Shown here one piece after another: positions 40,761 through 52,300 of a stretch of DNA of 64,000 nt. The number at the start of each line of letters is the position of its first letter. Positions within the stretch are counted from its first letter, which is position 1. The translations under genes were made by a program, and so were the position numbers. Under the pieces are notes generated by a model. The model was given only the letters and a program-made list of their open reading frames with translations, was not told the origin of the DNA and ran no database searches. This stretch comes from Amoeboaphelidium occidentale. Taxonomy: Eukaryota; Aphelidiomycota; Aphelidea. The DNA is taken from the NCBI GenBank assembly GCA_023515795.1, contig JALGPX010000013.1:1-64000 (forward strand), in the 5' to 3' direction.

Positions 40761-42158
40761 TCATGCGCTCGAAGATTTTGATAACTTATCTTCTAAACTC
40801 TTGACAACATCATTCCGTGTCAAACTCGACCCTAGTTTCATCAATGTTCCGAACTCAGTCTTCTCAATGATAAGCCATTGAGGATACAATGAATGCAGCT
40901 TATACAAGGATTCTGTACATTCCTTTTCACTCATGGGGCAATTAAGTGAACCCATACTTGTGATAACTTTCTTAACCATGTCACGTAAATAGTACGTCTT
41001 TTTATCATAATTCTTGAAAGCCCTAAGACATAATCAGATCTAAATAATATACTCCTACATTTCAACCGTGTTAACTATTCTCGGTAGTCTGGACAAAGCT
41101 AATCTTTCTGCAGAATCGACACCGACTGACTCTTGTTGAGCCTTTCTTCTTTCCTCTCTCAAGCGAATCCTCTCCATCAAAGAAAGTCCCTTCGCTTTTA
41201 AATCTTCAATACTCTCTTCTTTTGTTTCACCGGAAGATAATGCCGATACTTTGTATAATGATGTGACTTTCTTGATATCGTCCTTTTTTCTAATTTCTCT
41301 TCCCTCTTTGCTACTTTGTATCAATTTGGAAGCAAACCCATTGGTATCAGAATCTTTGAGCGCGTGCTTTACTTCAACTAGAGGAGATTCCGGCTGATCT
41401 TTTCCCTTCGTGCTGATGTGTGCTTCATACAACTCTTTGAACATTGTCAGTCTCTTTTCATGATCAAATGACTCTTGTTCCGAAGGTTTCAACAACTTTA
41501 CAGAGGGAACAAAGTGGCCATTTTCGTTCTTCCATAAACATCCTTCACACAACAACCAGTTTCCTTTCAATCCAATTTCTAACAATTGATCTAAATCTGA
41601 TACACAAATGCCTCCTCCGTAGATTGTCTCAATGGCTTTCTGTGCTCCGTGAAATATTATTCCGTTGAGTCCTCGTGCTTTACTAAAGTTCATGACCTTT
41701 TCAACAGCGTCTGCAAGTTTGATCAAATCAACACATGATGAGCCTTTAACATGGTGCGGAGTAAACGGAGTATCCATTTGAAGGACATCTTTAAAACGAG
41801 CATAAGCCGGCGCCTTCTTGGTCTTGAAATATTCACTTATCAATCTGTTATTGCCACTTTTAGCTCCTGTCACAGAGATTCTAGACTTTGTTGTCGATCT
41901 TGCTGAAGTTTTAACTTGAGCACTTCTTCTCTTTTGCTTGTGAGTATCATCAAGAATATTCTGTGCCATTGGCGTAACCGGAAGTGATGCTCTGGTTGCT
42001 TTTGATGCCTTTAACATATCCGTTGATGTTTTTAAGGATTGTCCATCATTTGCGCTTAAAACATCTTTAAGATCCCTCTAGAAATCGTTAAGGCAACTTT
42101 GTAACGATGATACCTTCCCTGTGCTACTACGCACAACTTTGAAATGACTATTCAGCAT
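40761..42158 (-). CDS. CDT1: CDT1 replication licensing factor
   Basis: Exons 42158-42114, 42077-41059 and 41022-40761, 441 residues. The geminin-type central fold (YARFKDVLQMDTPFTPHHVKG, then NWLLCEGCLWKNENGHFVP) and the C-terminal winged helix (RLALSRLPRIVNTVEM, TESLYKLHSLYPQWLIIEKTE) match CDT1. The latter binds MCM2-7 for origin loading. The N terminus is basic and short; the first exon is inferred from frame and splice sites only. Confidence 0.8.
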
Positions 42159-42294
42159 CGAGTATGAAGGAGATTTTATGAACTTTGAAAACCTGAAACA
42201 ACAGCGGTAAAACATGTTGCGACCGACATTTTGATATGAATATGATCTCTATTGTACAAAGCACGGAAATGCCAACTGCTAACTGAAAATTGGA

Positions 42295-43152
42295 CTACGA
42301 TCTCTTCGAAGGACTTCTTTCATCGCCATCTTCGTCTCTGGGTCGCTTTCGCGTAGGTTCAATCGCTGAGCCATCATTATGCTCCGCTGATGTTGAAACA
42401 TCATTTGAAACGCTTCCATATTGAACTGTTTGGTCATATGTGGATACACTAAATGGAGATCGTGCAAACTGAACCAGCTCATGTACAAAATGCTCTGTTC
42501 TTTCATGAAGCAATGGTCGCAGAGGAGCCATGAAATCCTCAGTTTGTGGATGATACTTTGACAATAGACTTATGACCAAATGATAAACGATGTTGACGCT
42601 TTGAATATCACCATGCAATAAGGCCAAAAGATCCCTCCGTATCCAAGGCCGTAATCTTTCAAGACGTGTAGGGTACTGAGAAAACAGTCGCGGGTTGAGA
42701 ACATCAGTTGCATTCTGGTATCTGGACTCTGAATTTGTTCCAACATAATTAGCGAATAATTTCTTCTCGTAAATAGATGCTCTGAAAGCTATGGTGTCGC
42801 TTTCTCGCTGCTCAATGCGTGCTGCCCATGCTTCGTTTCTCCGTGTTCGCTCGCTAGGATGTTCTCGATCTTCTGGCATGACAACACGATACGGTATTCG
42901 AGAGTATGACACTCCATAACCACGCGGCCTTTCCAACGGAGGATCGAATACATATTCTTTGTAGTCGGTCTCGCTTTTGATATCGCATAATCCGACGGTG
43001 AGCGATTTCTTACAAAGAGGACAAGTCGGGCTTATCTTTGCCCATTCTTTAATGCAGTGAAAGCAGAAGCAATGTTGGCAATCCTTCAAAACTGTCCGAT
43101 TTCGTATTTTTTCCAGGCACACCACACATGGTTCACTGTCATCCACAATCAT
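42295..43152 (-). CDS. TOPORS-like RING E3 ligase
   Basis: 285 residues. The N-terminal C3HC4 RING is complete (CVVCLEKI, CQHCFCFHCIKEWAKIS, CPLCKK). The distinctive post-RING TOPORS block follows (FRASIYEKKLFANYVG, PWIRRDLLALLHGD, VIYHLV-like, FVHELVQFARSP). TOPORS proteins act as ubiquitin and SUMO ligases in the nucleus. A short Arg/Ser/Asp tail replaces the long RS domain of animals. The AFK-like gene stops only 18 nt upstream on the same strand. Confidence 0.88.
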   Translation of the reverse strand: MIVDDSEPCVVCLEKIRNRTVLKDCQHCFCFHCIKEWAKISPTCPLCKKSLTVGLCDIKSETDYKEYVFDPPLERPRGYGVSYSRIPYRVVMPEDREHPSERTRRNEAWAARIEQRESDTIAFRASIYEKKLFANYVGTNSESRYQNATDVLNPRLFSQYPTRLERLRPWIRRDLLALLHGDIQSVNIVYHLVISLLSKYHPQTEDFMAPLRPLLHERTEHFVHELVQFARSPFSVSTYDQTVQYGSVSNDVSTSAEHNDGSAIEPTRKRPRDEDGDERSPSKRS

Positions 43153-43170
43153 CGTGAGAACAAAGAAAAT

Positions 43171-44373
43171 CTATTCAACTTTATTGGCTACAAGGCAGTC
43201 TGATATCAACTTCATCATTTCTATCAAATACTCACGGTTAATGCCAGTAAGACCAGTTATCACCATGCGTTCTGGTTCAAGGTTATTAAGGTAATCAAAA
43301 GACAAGTTAATGGCATCGAGAATCTTGCCTGAACATTCAGAATTTCCTTGGAAAGAGCGCAGTGTATCACGGAAAGAAGTAAATAGAATATGCGCACTCG
43401 GAACAAGATCAATATCAATCTTCATCCATGTTCTTAGAATCTGGATGACATGATGAAACTCGCCCATAAGCTTTACAACATCTTGATCGCTTCTTATTCT
43501 TTGTTCCCACTCAAAGGCAAACACTTTGTTTAGAAATACTTGAACACGTTTAAAGTATGTTTCATACTCAGAAGGATACATCTTCTTATCAATTGAGCGC
43601 AACTGGCAATCCAAGTTGACGAGTTTAAACGAAACTGGCGCATTGTAATCGCCATACAATAGCTCAACAAAAACATTGCCTGCGTTCCCCTGATTGTTCC
43701 AGATCAAAGGCAACCGGTCGCTGTTGTTCATGAAGATGTCCAAAGCAAGCATCTTACCCATATCTTGCAACAACTGTTTGCCTTCCTCACTTTCAAAAGA
43801 GAATTTAGGGAAATATACGGGCAGATCAGATATAATACAACCTCTTATGTATTCCTTGTGAATAATGAAGGCTTGATCAAAAAGTCTTGCAACAATTGCC
43901 TTACTTGGATCAACTGCCTTCAAACACTCCAACATATCATAAGAATAGTCATTATTGTTCCTTAGAACAAAGAACTTGGGAGTATATACACCAAGAGCAA
44001 TAGCAGTTACAGAAGCGACAACTTCAGATGCCATCGAATGAGCTGGAGGTTTCAAAGCTATTGTGCGCCCATTCTTCAACACAGCAAAATAAACACCCAA
44101 TGAACCAGACTTGGACCTATGAACAGACTTGACACTGTTTGGCTCAAAAGTGATCTTCTTGAAGTCATAGGAGGGTATTGCCTCTAAATTCTTGAACTCA
44201 TCCATGTTATCAAGGGAAGTCTGGAATTTAAATCTGGACTTCTCCTTCTTACATAACTTTTGATCATTCCTTGTTACCACTTCTTTATCGTACCTTTGAA
44301 TTTTTTGAGGGTCTATAGGTTGATACTTGAGCTGATACTCCCAAATTCGATCAGGACCGTTGTCGAAATTCAT
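43171..44373 (-). CDS. Actin-fragmin-kinase-type protein kinase
   Basis: 400 residues. The pattern is that of the catalytic domain of Physarum actin-fragmin kinase: ALKPPAHSMASEVVASVTA, LGVYTPKFFVLR, KMLALDIFMNNSDRLPLIWNN, GNAGNVFVELL and KLVNLDCQLRSIDKK. The Asp in ALDIFMNNSDRLP and the Asp in VNLDC are in the expected catalytic and metal positions. The Physarum enzyme phosphorylates actin in the fragmin complex. The family is known from amoebae and other protists and is rare in fungi. The substrate here is unknown. Confidence 0.75.
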   Translation of the reverse strand: MNFDNGPDRIWEYQLKYQPIDPQKIQRYDKEVVTRNDQKLCKKEKSRFKFQTSLDNMDEFKNLEAIPSYDFKKITFEPNSVKSVHRSKSGSLGVYFAVLKNGRTIALKPPAHSMASEVVASVTAIALGVYTPKFFVLRNNNDYSYDMLECLKAVDPSKAIVARLFDQAFIIHKEYIRGCIISDLPVYFPKFSFESEEGKQLLQDMGKMLALDIFMNNSDRLPLIWNNQGNAGNVFVELLYGDYNAPVSFKLVNLDCQLRSIDKKMYPSEYETYFKRVQVFLNKVFAFEWEQRIRSDQDVVKLMGEFHHVIQILRTWMKIDIDLVPSAHILFTSFRDTLRSFQGNSECSGKILDAINLSFDYLNNLEPERMVITGLTGINREYLIEMMKLISDCLVANKVE

Positions 44374-44524
44374 TCGCTTGTAATTGTGCCATTGCGCTGA
44401 CCAAACAAACTTAGCCTCCTGTGGAATTAACCTTCGTCAAGCTTTTGTCGTTTTCTAAATCACTTTCAAACGAACGTGACAAAGGGGCACGTGCTTAGAA
44501 ATCACTAGCACAAATTTCTCAAGT

Positions 44525-46276
44525 TTGATGCTCCCTTCTGATCAATTACTTCTAATTGGCTGTGCTTTGATAAATTACCCTCTTGGCTTCTTGTATTTGT
44601 ATCTGTTCCCTTGGGATCAAGTTTCAGTTGCTTCACCAAAAGATGGTAGCAAGAGATCAATTGATGGCAGAGTTGCGAGAACCACACGCCTAGAGGATTC
44701 CTGGAAGAGGCACTTGTACAACGTTATATGCGGAATGACTATTGGTTACTTTGCTTATGGTTTCTTTGGCTTTCTGCATTTTATGGGCAGCAGTTTTTAC
44801 GCATACTTTTTGCTGAAGTGGCTCATTTCAAGCACTGTTGCTTTAACTTCTGATATGTCTCAGAAGAAGCCTGCAAGAACCATTCCGATCGTGATATTTT
44901 GTGTGATGATGGCCCATCTGTCCTATTGTCACATCTACAGGCAGCTTTACAATCCCAATAATGTTGTTGATCTCACTGGTCCAATGATGGTGATATCTGT
45001 CAAAGTGATGCAGTTTGCGTGGAATGTATGGGATGGTCTTTGTCAAGACAAAGATTTATCACCCGAGCAGAGAAAGTATGCGATCCATCCATCTGAATTT
45101 CCTGGTTTTCTGGAGTTCCTTGGTTTCATCTTCTACTTCCCGACTTTTCTTGCAGGGCCATCAATGGAATTTAAAGAGTATGACGCCTGGATAAACCAAA
45201 GGTTCGTGGAAGATGAATATCATAGGAATGCTGATTATGATTACGGTTCATTCAACCTTACTGTTAGAAACACACTGGTACCTTCGATGAAGCGTTTGCT
45301 TTCTTCCGCTTTGTTCGCATTCTTTCATATATTTGCGTCTATCTACTTTCCAACAAATTACTTTAAGACGGAAGAGTTTGTATCATTACCTACATCTATT
45401 CTTAATTTACTTTACAAAAGCTTATACTTTTATGTATCGCTTCAAGCTTTTAAAGCTAAATTCTACTTTGTTTGGATAATAGCAGAAGGAGCTTGTATTT
45501 CTATGGGATTCGGAATAAGACCGGTACATGTATCTCCGGAAGAGAAAGAGAATAATTTTAATCTGACAGACACAAAGGGGAAAGAAACAATTCCTGAAGT
45601 AATCAAAATGGTAGAAGAGGAAGTAACGCATGATATGACAAAACTCAATGAGAAATTAGTGGTCTCCTGGGATGGGATGGCTAATGTTGCGCCCTGTAAG
45701 ATTGAGACGGCAATGAGCTTTCAGACAATATCAAGACAATGGAATCAAAAAACGCATCATTGGCTGAAACAGTATGTGTTTTTCAGAGTCATGGATTTTG
45801 CAAGGGACATGATACCAAAAGATGAATCGAGTGATAAGAAGCAAAAAGTGCCGCGTAAGTGGACTCATCTAGCTACTTCTCTAGTTTATCTATGTTCTGC
45901 TTTTTGGCATGGTTTTTATCCTGGGTACTATTTGACATTTCTAACTGGAGCAGCCCTGACAACTGTGGATCGAGAATTTAGGACAACAGCATGGCCTGTT
46001 CTGTTTGAATTACTGCAAAAAGTTCTTCCAGGCAAAGAACCTCTTGGCCAGGATCCTCACCATTTAATGCCGTACGCTTTGGCTGCATGCAACTTTGGTG
46101 CATGGTTTGCCAGCCACTACATCTTGTATTATGCAGTTATCCCTTTTGCGGTTCTGACTCTTGGGGATAGTTTGAATGGTTGGTATGGTGTGTGCTTCTC
46201 TGGTCACTTAATACTAATCGCTGGATATCTCTTGGCTAGAGCATGCAGACTCAGGGGAAAAGAAAAGACACACTGA
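44525..46276 (+). CDS. ALE1: MBOAT lysophospholipid acyltransferase (ALE1/LPCAT type)
   Basis: 583 residues, intronless, about ten membrane segments. MBOAT hallmarks are QFAWNVWDGLCQDKDL, FPGFLEFLGFIFYFPTFLAGPSMEFKEY, SRQWNQKTHHWLKQYVFFR (catalytic Asn) and SAFWHGFYPGYYLTF (catalytic His). It reacylates lysophospholipids in the ER. A hydrophilic insert (residues ~335-385, Glu/Lys-rich) is longer than in yeast Ale1. The next gene, ERD2, is convergent, 31 nt away. Confidence 0.93.
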   Translation: MMLPSDQLLLIGCALINYPLGFLYLYLFPWDQVSVASPKDGSKRSIDGRVARTTRLEDSWKRHLYNVICGMTIGYFAYGFFGFLHFMGSSFYAYFLLKWLISSTVALTSDMSQKKPARTIPIVIFCVMMAHLSYCHIYRQLYNPNNVVDLTGPMMVISVKVMQFAWNVWDGLCQDKDLSPEQRKYAIHPSEFPGFLEFLGFIFYFPTFLAGPSMEFKEYDAWINQRFVEDEYHRNADYDYGSFNLTVRNTLVPSMKRLLSSALFAFFHIFASIYFPTNYFKTEEFVSLPTSILNLLYKSLYFYVSLQAFKAKFYFVWIIAEGACISMGFGIRPVHVSPEEKENNFNLTDTKGKETIPEVIKMVEEEVTHDMTKLNEKLVVSWDGMANVAPCKIETAMSFQTISRQWNQKTHHWLKQYVFFRVMDFARDMIPKDESSDKKQKVPRKWTHLATSLVYLCSAFWHGFYPGYYLTFLTGAALTTVDREFRTTAWPVLFELLQKVLPGKEPLGQDPHHLMPYALAACNFGAWFASHYILYYAVIPFAVLTLGDSLNGWYGVCFSGHLILIAGYLLARACRLRGKEKTH

Positions 46277-46307
46277 GGAAGAATAAATGTGGAATAAATC
46301 CTCTTTA

Positions 46308-46991
46308 TTAAGCTGGAAGTTCAAATCGTTTACCCTTCAATACCTTTGTAAAGTAAATGTAGAAGAAATCAGCGTATAAGCCTGATTGAACAATACCAGC
46401 AACCCATGCAATGTAATCATAGTGATCTTCAAAGTACCAGCGGTATATCCAATTCACAATGTAAAGCGTTCTATAAGCCCCCAAAGCGAACACGTAATGA
46501 GTAGTTATTGTCTCAGCTTCACCAGTGCGCTGCATCATCATGAGTTGTGGCAAAATAGCAACGGCCTCCAAGTAAATCGAAAAGGCCCATGTGATTTCCA
46601 TAAATGAAAACTCATAATTAAATATGAGCGCAAGTAAAAGGGCAGTCCCAATGATGTATTCGATTTTGAATGTGTCAATTTGCGGTCCTCGTGAGCCTTT
46701 GAATTTAACCTGGATCAAGTACAGAATGTAAAACGATGAGCCAATGAAGAAGATCTTCATAGAAGTCAAGTACAGGGAAATGTAATGAGTGAAGAGGTCC
46801 AGGTAGCGAGCGACGAAAACTATGGCATAAAGCAGTTGTGTTTTGAACGAAATTCCTTAAAAGTTAACGCAAAACTCCTAAACCAGGTACTAACCTGCAC
46901 AAGACTTGGAGGTCTGAATTTTCCAAATAAGAATTAATATCGAAGCCAAATGCATTAAATCCGCAACTAAGCGGAAAAAGTTCATTGCCAT
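46308..46991 (-). CDS. ERD2: ERD2, ER-lumen retention (KDEL/HDEL) receptor
   Basis: Exons 46991-46895 and 46855-46308, 214 residues, seven membrane helices. FFRLVADLMHLASILILIWKI, SKSCAGISFKTQLLYAIVF, ARYLDLF, YLEAVAILPQLMM, HYVFALGAYRTLYIVNWIYRW and DFFYIYF are diagnostic. It returns escaped ER proteins from the Golgi. The tail is short (LKGKRFELPA). The start at 46991 or the next Met (46985) cannot be told apart. Confidence 0.95.
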
Positions 46992-47072
46992 TTTCGTGGA
47001 CTCAAACAAAAGAGAAACGTTGTGGTGGCTTTGTGGAACAGTCCAAATCAGAGTGTTTCAAATTTGATTAGC

Positions 47073-47318
47073 ATGGGTTCTTGCTTTGGAGTGAGTCGAA
47101 CAGCTGATAGAGATGCCTATTCTTCGGTGGTTTCTACTGAGGAACGGGAAAGAAGGGCACACGCAGCACAGGAGCGAATCGAAAAGCAACAGCGACGCGG
47201 AGTACAAAAGACAGGTGGCCAGCTACAGAAAAAGCTAGAAAAGGAACAAAAGGAGGGAGGAACTTCATCAAAGGCTGACTCTATTTTGCCTCCAAATCAG
47301 AAGGCAGACTGGAACTGA
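47073..47318 (+). CDS. SVIP-like small p97-interacting protein
   Basis: 81 residues from the ATG at 47073, which gives MGSCFGVSR, a myristoylation and palmitoylation signal like that of animal SVIP (MGLCFPC). The VCP-interacting motif follows: ERRAHAAQERIEKQQRRG, to be compared with RAKLAEAAERRQKEAASRG. A Lys/Gln-rich helix follows. SVIP binds the N domain of p97/CDC48 and restrains ER-associated degradation. An ATG at 47022 would hide the myristoylation site. Small size limits certainty. Confidence 0.6.
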   Translation: MGSCFGVSRTADRDAYSSVVSTEERERRAHAAQERIEKQQRRGVQKTGGQLQKKLEKEQKEGGTSSKADSILPPNQKADWN

Positions 47319-47351
47319 TCAAATAGATTAAAAGCGTTCAGACAACGTTAT

Positions 47352-49275
47352 TCACCACTCACCATCATCTTCAAAGTCCCAACCTGAACTTTGTGGATTA
47401 TTATGTGAGCTATCAACTGCTTTAGCATCAGTTGGAGACTCAACTGTGGCTTCTTCTTTCGTAGTTTCAGTAGAAACAGTTGCAGGACTTGTCGTGATGT
47501 CGTGCGCTCGTGGTAGTCTGATTAGCTCTTTGAAGTTCTCTTTTCTTTCTAAAGAGAGTGACCTATAGTACTTAATCTCCGGGGTTTGCTCCGCTTTCTC
47601 TGACTTGTTCCCATCATCAGACATGGTGAAACCTTTCATGGCGTCTAGCGCATTTCGAATACTTTTGGCACATTGTACTCTCAGATCAATATCTGCGATA
47701 ATCAGGATGTCCGCCAGAAGCTTGATGAAACTCGACATCAAATTTACAGTGTCTAAATTAATTGAAGTTATAGCATCCAACAGCAACACTCTGTTTTCAG
47801 AGTTCAAGTCGTCCAGTAAACATAGGATAAAGCTTTGAAGATTAACCATCATTTGATGTTTCTGGGTTATACCGACGCTCTTCCAAAGGCAAGCCACTGA
47901 CTGAAATAGTGCCTCAAGATACTGATGCGGAGTCTCTTTTCTAACGGAGTCATGATAGATCCACTTTACAACATAAGGATAGAAAGATAATTTTGCACTA
48001 TTGACATCTTTTTCTTTTTCCACGATGTGACAGAGTGCTTGGCAAAGTAGGACCAAAGATTTGAAATGAATAATATTGTCTTGATCTTCGATACCAGCCT
48101 CCAAGTGAATTATCACATTCGCTTTTAAATCCTCCCAAGAACCAACTGACTCAATGATTATTGGCAATAATGTGCTTCCAATATTAGTGAATGCAATTCT
48201 TAGATATTTGTCCCTTGAAGCCAGACAGGAGTATGTAAAAGGAACCAGTGAATTTTTAACAAATGATAACGTTTCAGTATCCTTCTGTAGCATCATCTCG
48301 TGGATTTTTTCAAAGAAACGTATGAATAATGCGGCGTTACAGTCCAGCATCAACATTTTTACCGACAAAAGCAAAGGCATAGCAGTGCGGAAGAGTAACG
48401 TGGGATTAATAGAAGAAATCAACTCTGTGCATAACTTTGAGGAAGCAATTTTTTCATCGGCGTCATATGTCATAACGGATCTTAAGTATTTGTTGATTTG
48501 AACCAGTGGTGTCTGTTGCATCAAATCTTTTAGGCCTTTTAAAGTTCCTCTGTCGTATCCCTTCAAAACATCTTTCATGGCTGCTTGACAGAAATTGTCT
48601 AGGTCCTTCCCATCTAGTGCCCTTTTACAGAGATCAAAGTAATCCGTAAAATCTTTCGTTACCGAATCCATTGACTGTGTTTCATCATCGCTAGCAAGTT
48701 TCGTGCATAACTCAAAGCGACCAAGTTTCCATGTTCCATCCTCTATAAACATTAAACCTGAAGATCTTTCAAGACATACCAGATACGAATACACAACCCA
48801 GTTTAACGTTATTGTGACATAGTCCCGCCCTTTCATGAAGAAACTCCAACGCTTGCAATAGTTGCAATAGGCCAACTATAACTTCCTGACAAGTGAGCCT
48901 AGCGATGATCCCGTCCAGATTGTAAACCGGTTCAATAATTAAACACGGTTGGCCGTAGTAGTCCTTGTAACCATAAAACTTTAGCACAAACGGCGAGATA
49001 ATTGTCTTGGTATTCTTCAGGGCGGTTAATTAAAGCATAGTAGAAAATACTTTTATACAAGCACTAAGAGCTTCATTGACCTCCGAACTGGGAAGTCTTT
49101 CTTTGACCCACTTTTCCAAAAGCGACTGATTATAAAGAAGCACTGAATATTCCTTCCGCCGTGAGTCCAGAGATGCACATTTTCGTAGAACTACCAACTC
49201 GCCATTCTGTAGTTCTAAACCTTTTTTATCGAGGAACTTGTAGAAACTGGTAAATTTGCTTTCCGTGTTGCCCAT
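47352..49275 (-). CDS. SCYL1/CEX1-type pseudokinase with a shortened kinase domain
   Basis: Exons 49275-49051, 49014-48780 and 48742-47352, 616 residues. The start MGNTESKF (a possible myristoylation site) is preferred over an ATG at 49365. The N-lobe is weak. The catalytic loop reads LCHNNVKLGCVF and is followed by DGTWKLGRFEL, matching SCYL1 (HNNV...GEWKLG) without a catalytic Asp. Most of the usual C-lobe is absent. A HEAT-repeat region (~240-530) and an acidic, Trp-containing tail (SGWDFEDDGEW) fit SCYL1/Cex1 COPI or tRNA-export adaptors. Confidence 0.75.
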
Positions 49276-49327
49276 AAACGAAGTTGAGCCAGACAAACAT
49301 GGGGAAGATCGTTTCAACTCAGTCACA

Positions 49328-52300
49328 ATGCCGTCTACGCTAGAAAGAAGGTTATCTCTTAGCATCCAAGGAGATCAACACAATTCCGATTATCAAGAGG
49401 TACTGATGATCATATCGATATTGATGATTATAGAAATGGACACAATCTTTAGTTGGAGCAGGTTTCACTCATGATCTCACATCGGATTCTGTCCAAAAGT
49501 CATTGTTACACACTGAAAGTCTAACTGGAACAGCATGGTATCCTGGATACTATGAGAAATGGTTTTTTACTGGCCTTGCTTATAAAGGTTTGATCTATAT
49601 GGTTCAATCATAAACCTGAACTTTATAGAACATGATACCTTTGTTGGATATGATGATAATCTAGGTTACATATGTATATCAGTATTGTTAAACTCTCCGA
49701 CTATTTTGAATCAGCCAGAGCCTACTTGCACCCGAGCATTGGTTCGAAGTAAGATCGGATTTCTGGGTCTGGTCTTGAGCAACCATCCAGACAGTCAATC
49801 GCCTTCAAAATCTCCACAAAAAAGGCTAGCTCTGCCTAAAAAGACATCTAATAGCCAGAATATGAAGAGCATTTTAAAGGAAGTTTTAACTCAATATCTT
49901 GAACAGATAAAAAGAGTAAGTGGTCGTTCATCGCCATATGCAGATTCTTCTCTTGATTCCCTGGCATCGTCAAGATCGTCCTTGTCTGAAACAGATTTTG
50001 CTCTGAAGAGGTGGTTATATTCAAGGGAGTCTATTGCATTTGATCGAATCCATGTTGAGAAGATCGTAAACAGTTTCGAAAAGGCACCATTCCCTGCAAT
50101 AGCACGAAAGCTACATGATCTAGAGCGACCAAGCGTAAGTCAAACTGGATCTTTGCTTCTAATTCTGTAGAAAACTATTACGTACGAAATTGATGTAATC
50201 AGGGCAGGACAAAATGAAGCATCGCAGCAATGGACTGATCTGATTTATTCTTTGGGTGAACTTCATGATACTTCAGTACAAGAAAAGAAGGAAGAAAAGA
50301 AAGTAAGTAGAAAAACGAAAGAAGAGAGAAAGTCCAAGAGAGATTATTTATTGAAGGAGTTTCTTGAAACTGAATCGAATTACGTCTCCAAACTTAAAAT
50401 TATACTCGAAAAGTATGAGACACCGTTGAGAGAGAAGAAGATTCTGAACAACATGGAAATGGCAATTCTCTTTACTAGACTACAGTCTTTGTATGATTCG
50501 CAGGTAGCATTCCTAAAGAAACTCAAGACGGAAGGTAGCGACATATTCGATGCATGTGCAGAACACTTCAACTCATCAAAAGACTTTTACAAGTCATACA
50601 TTAATGGTCAAGATGATAGAAGAAAATTATGCGCCGAATGGCTCGAAAAGAATAAGAACTTTATGAATTTTGTAAGAGAAGCCCAATCTGTCGACAAGAG
50701 CATGAAACTATCGTTGACTGATTTGCTTATTGAGCCGATACAGAGGCCTCCAAGGTATGAATTGTATTTGAAAGAGATTCTAGGAGCTTCTGCCCCTGAT
50801 GATGCTCATTTCGAACAGGCACAACTAGCTTTAGCAGCTGCAAAAAAACTGAACGAATACATGAACTCGAACAAGGCTATTCAAGATTTGCAAATACAGC
50901 TCCTCAGTCTAAAGCAAGAAATTGAAAATCTGCCGGTAAGTTTTACGATTCTTATTAATTTTTTAGGATGATGTGATAAAATCATCAAGGCATCTGATAG
51001 CATGCTACGAGGGTTCCGAAATCGATATAGGTCAGAATCATAACGATAAACATTGCAAAATATTTCTTTTATCAGATTCCATTCTAGTGGCATCAGTGAA
51101 AGCAAAGCTTCTCAGCTCTAGCAGAGATAAGAAAGCAATGGTGTTTAAAGATTTCTTTGAGCTTTCGAAAATTAATCTCATTTCCTTGAAAGATATGGGT
51201 TTAGATGGTTGCTTTCAAATTGAAGCAGAAGTTTCTACCGCAAAGAAAGACGTCATTAAGCTGGGCGATGAACAAAATTCTAGCAGTCATATGAGAAAAT
51301 CTTTCAATAATTTAAATTACTCGTTAAGTCTAGCTTTACAGCAAGAAGAAGAAAGCTATAGAAAAACATTCACTTTCAAGATAGATCAACCAGACAATTT
51401 CATGAAAAACTTCAGAAAGGCGCAAGACGTTATCCAACCAAGAAATTATGTTGGTGGGAGAATCTTTTATAAATGGACTGATTACAATGCAGAATTCGTC
51501 TTCCATGTGTACAACGACATTAAACAATATCAAGAAAGCGAGAGGAAGAACAGATTATGTACTTTGGTGGTTGAAAACTCCAAGACTTCTCAGATGAAGC
51601 TAGACTTAGACGCGGACATATCCTGTGTGATACTCTGTGATCATAATCAATTCAAGGCTATTTTCAGAGGTAATGATATGGCGGTCAAGTCAAATCCAAA
51701 CAGCGTTAAACGGAATCATCCTTTAATAAGAGAAGCTATGTGGAAGCCTATTAATGACAGCTTCGCTGAAAATTTACTTCCGCGATTGAAGAGACTGGGA
51801 GATATTCTACGATTTAACGACCATGAGGTTCAAATCATGGAAACCGAGCGTATCCGAAGTAGATTGCATGGAATCGTTCAATCTTATGTACAAAAGAAGT
51901 CCACGAATTTGGATTCATTTTTGACCAAATCTTCGATGATATTGCATAAGCCCGGGTTTCCAGATGGTTTCAAGAGTCTTCATTCTTTGACCCTGAAAGT
52001 ACGAAGTAGAACTAACAGCGTTACTTCGCTTGCCGATTCCGCAGTGGGAGACAGCTCACGTAGTCTGAACGCAAATGAGAAGCTTGAGGGCCTCTTTTCT
52101 GTGAGCCCTAGAGCATCTGAAAGCAGCGTAGAAAGCGGAAGTAAAGCGCCATTGGTGAAAAGCAAGTCGATATTCCGTAGGCTTTCTATGAATTTCGGTC
52201 ACTTTGCTGAGAGTAAAAGAAGCCCCGCAAAACGTCCTCGAAATGTGGCACTTATGGTCAAAACGATCTGCAATTATCTGGAGCTGAATTGTATAGAAAC

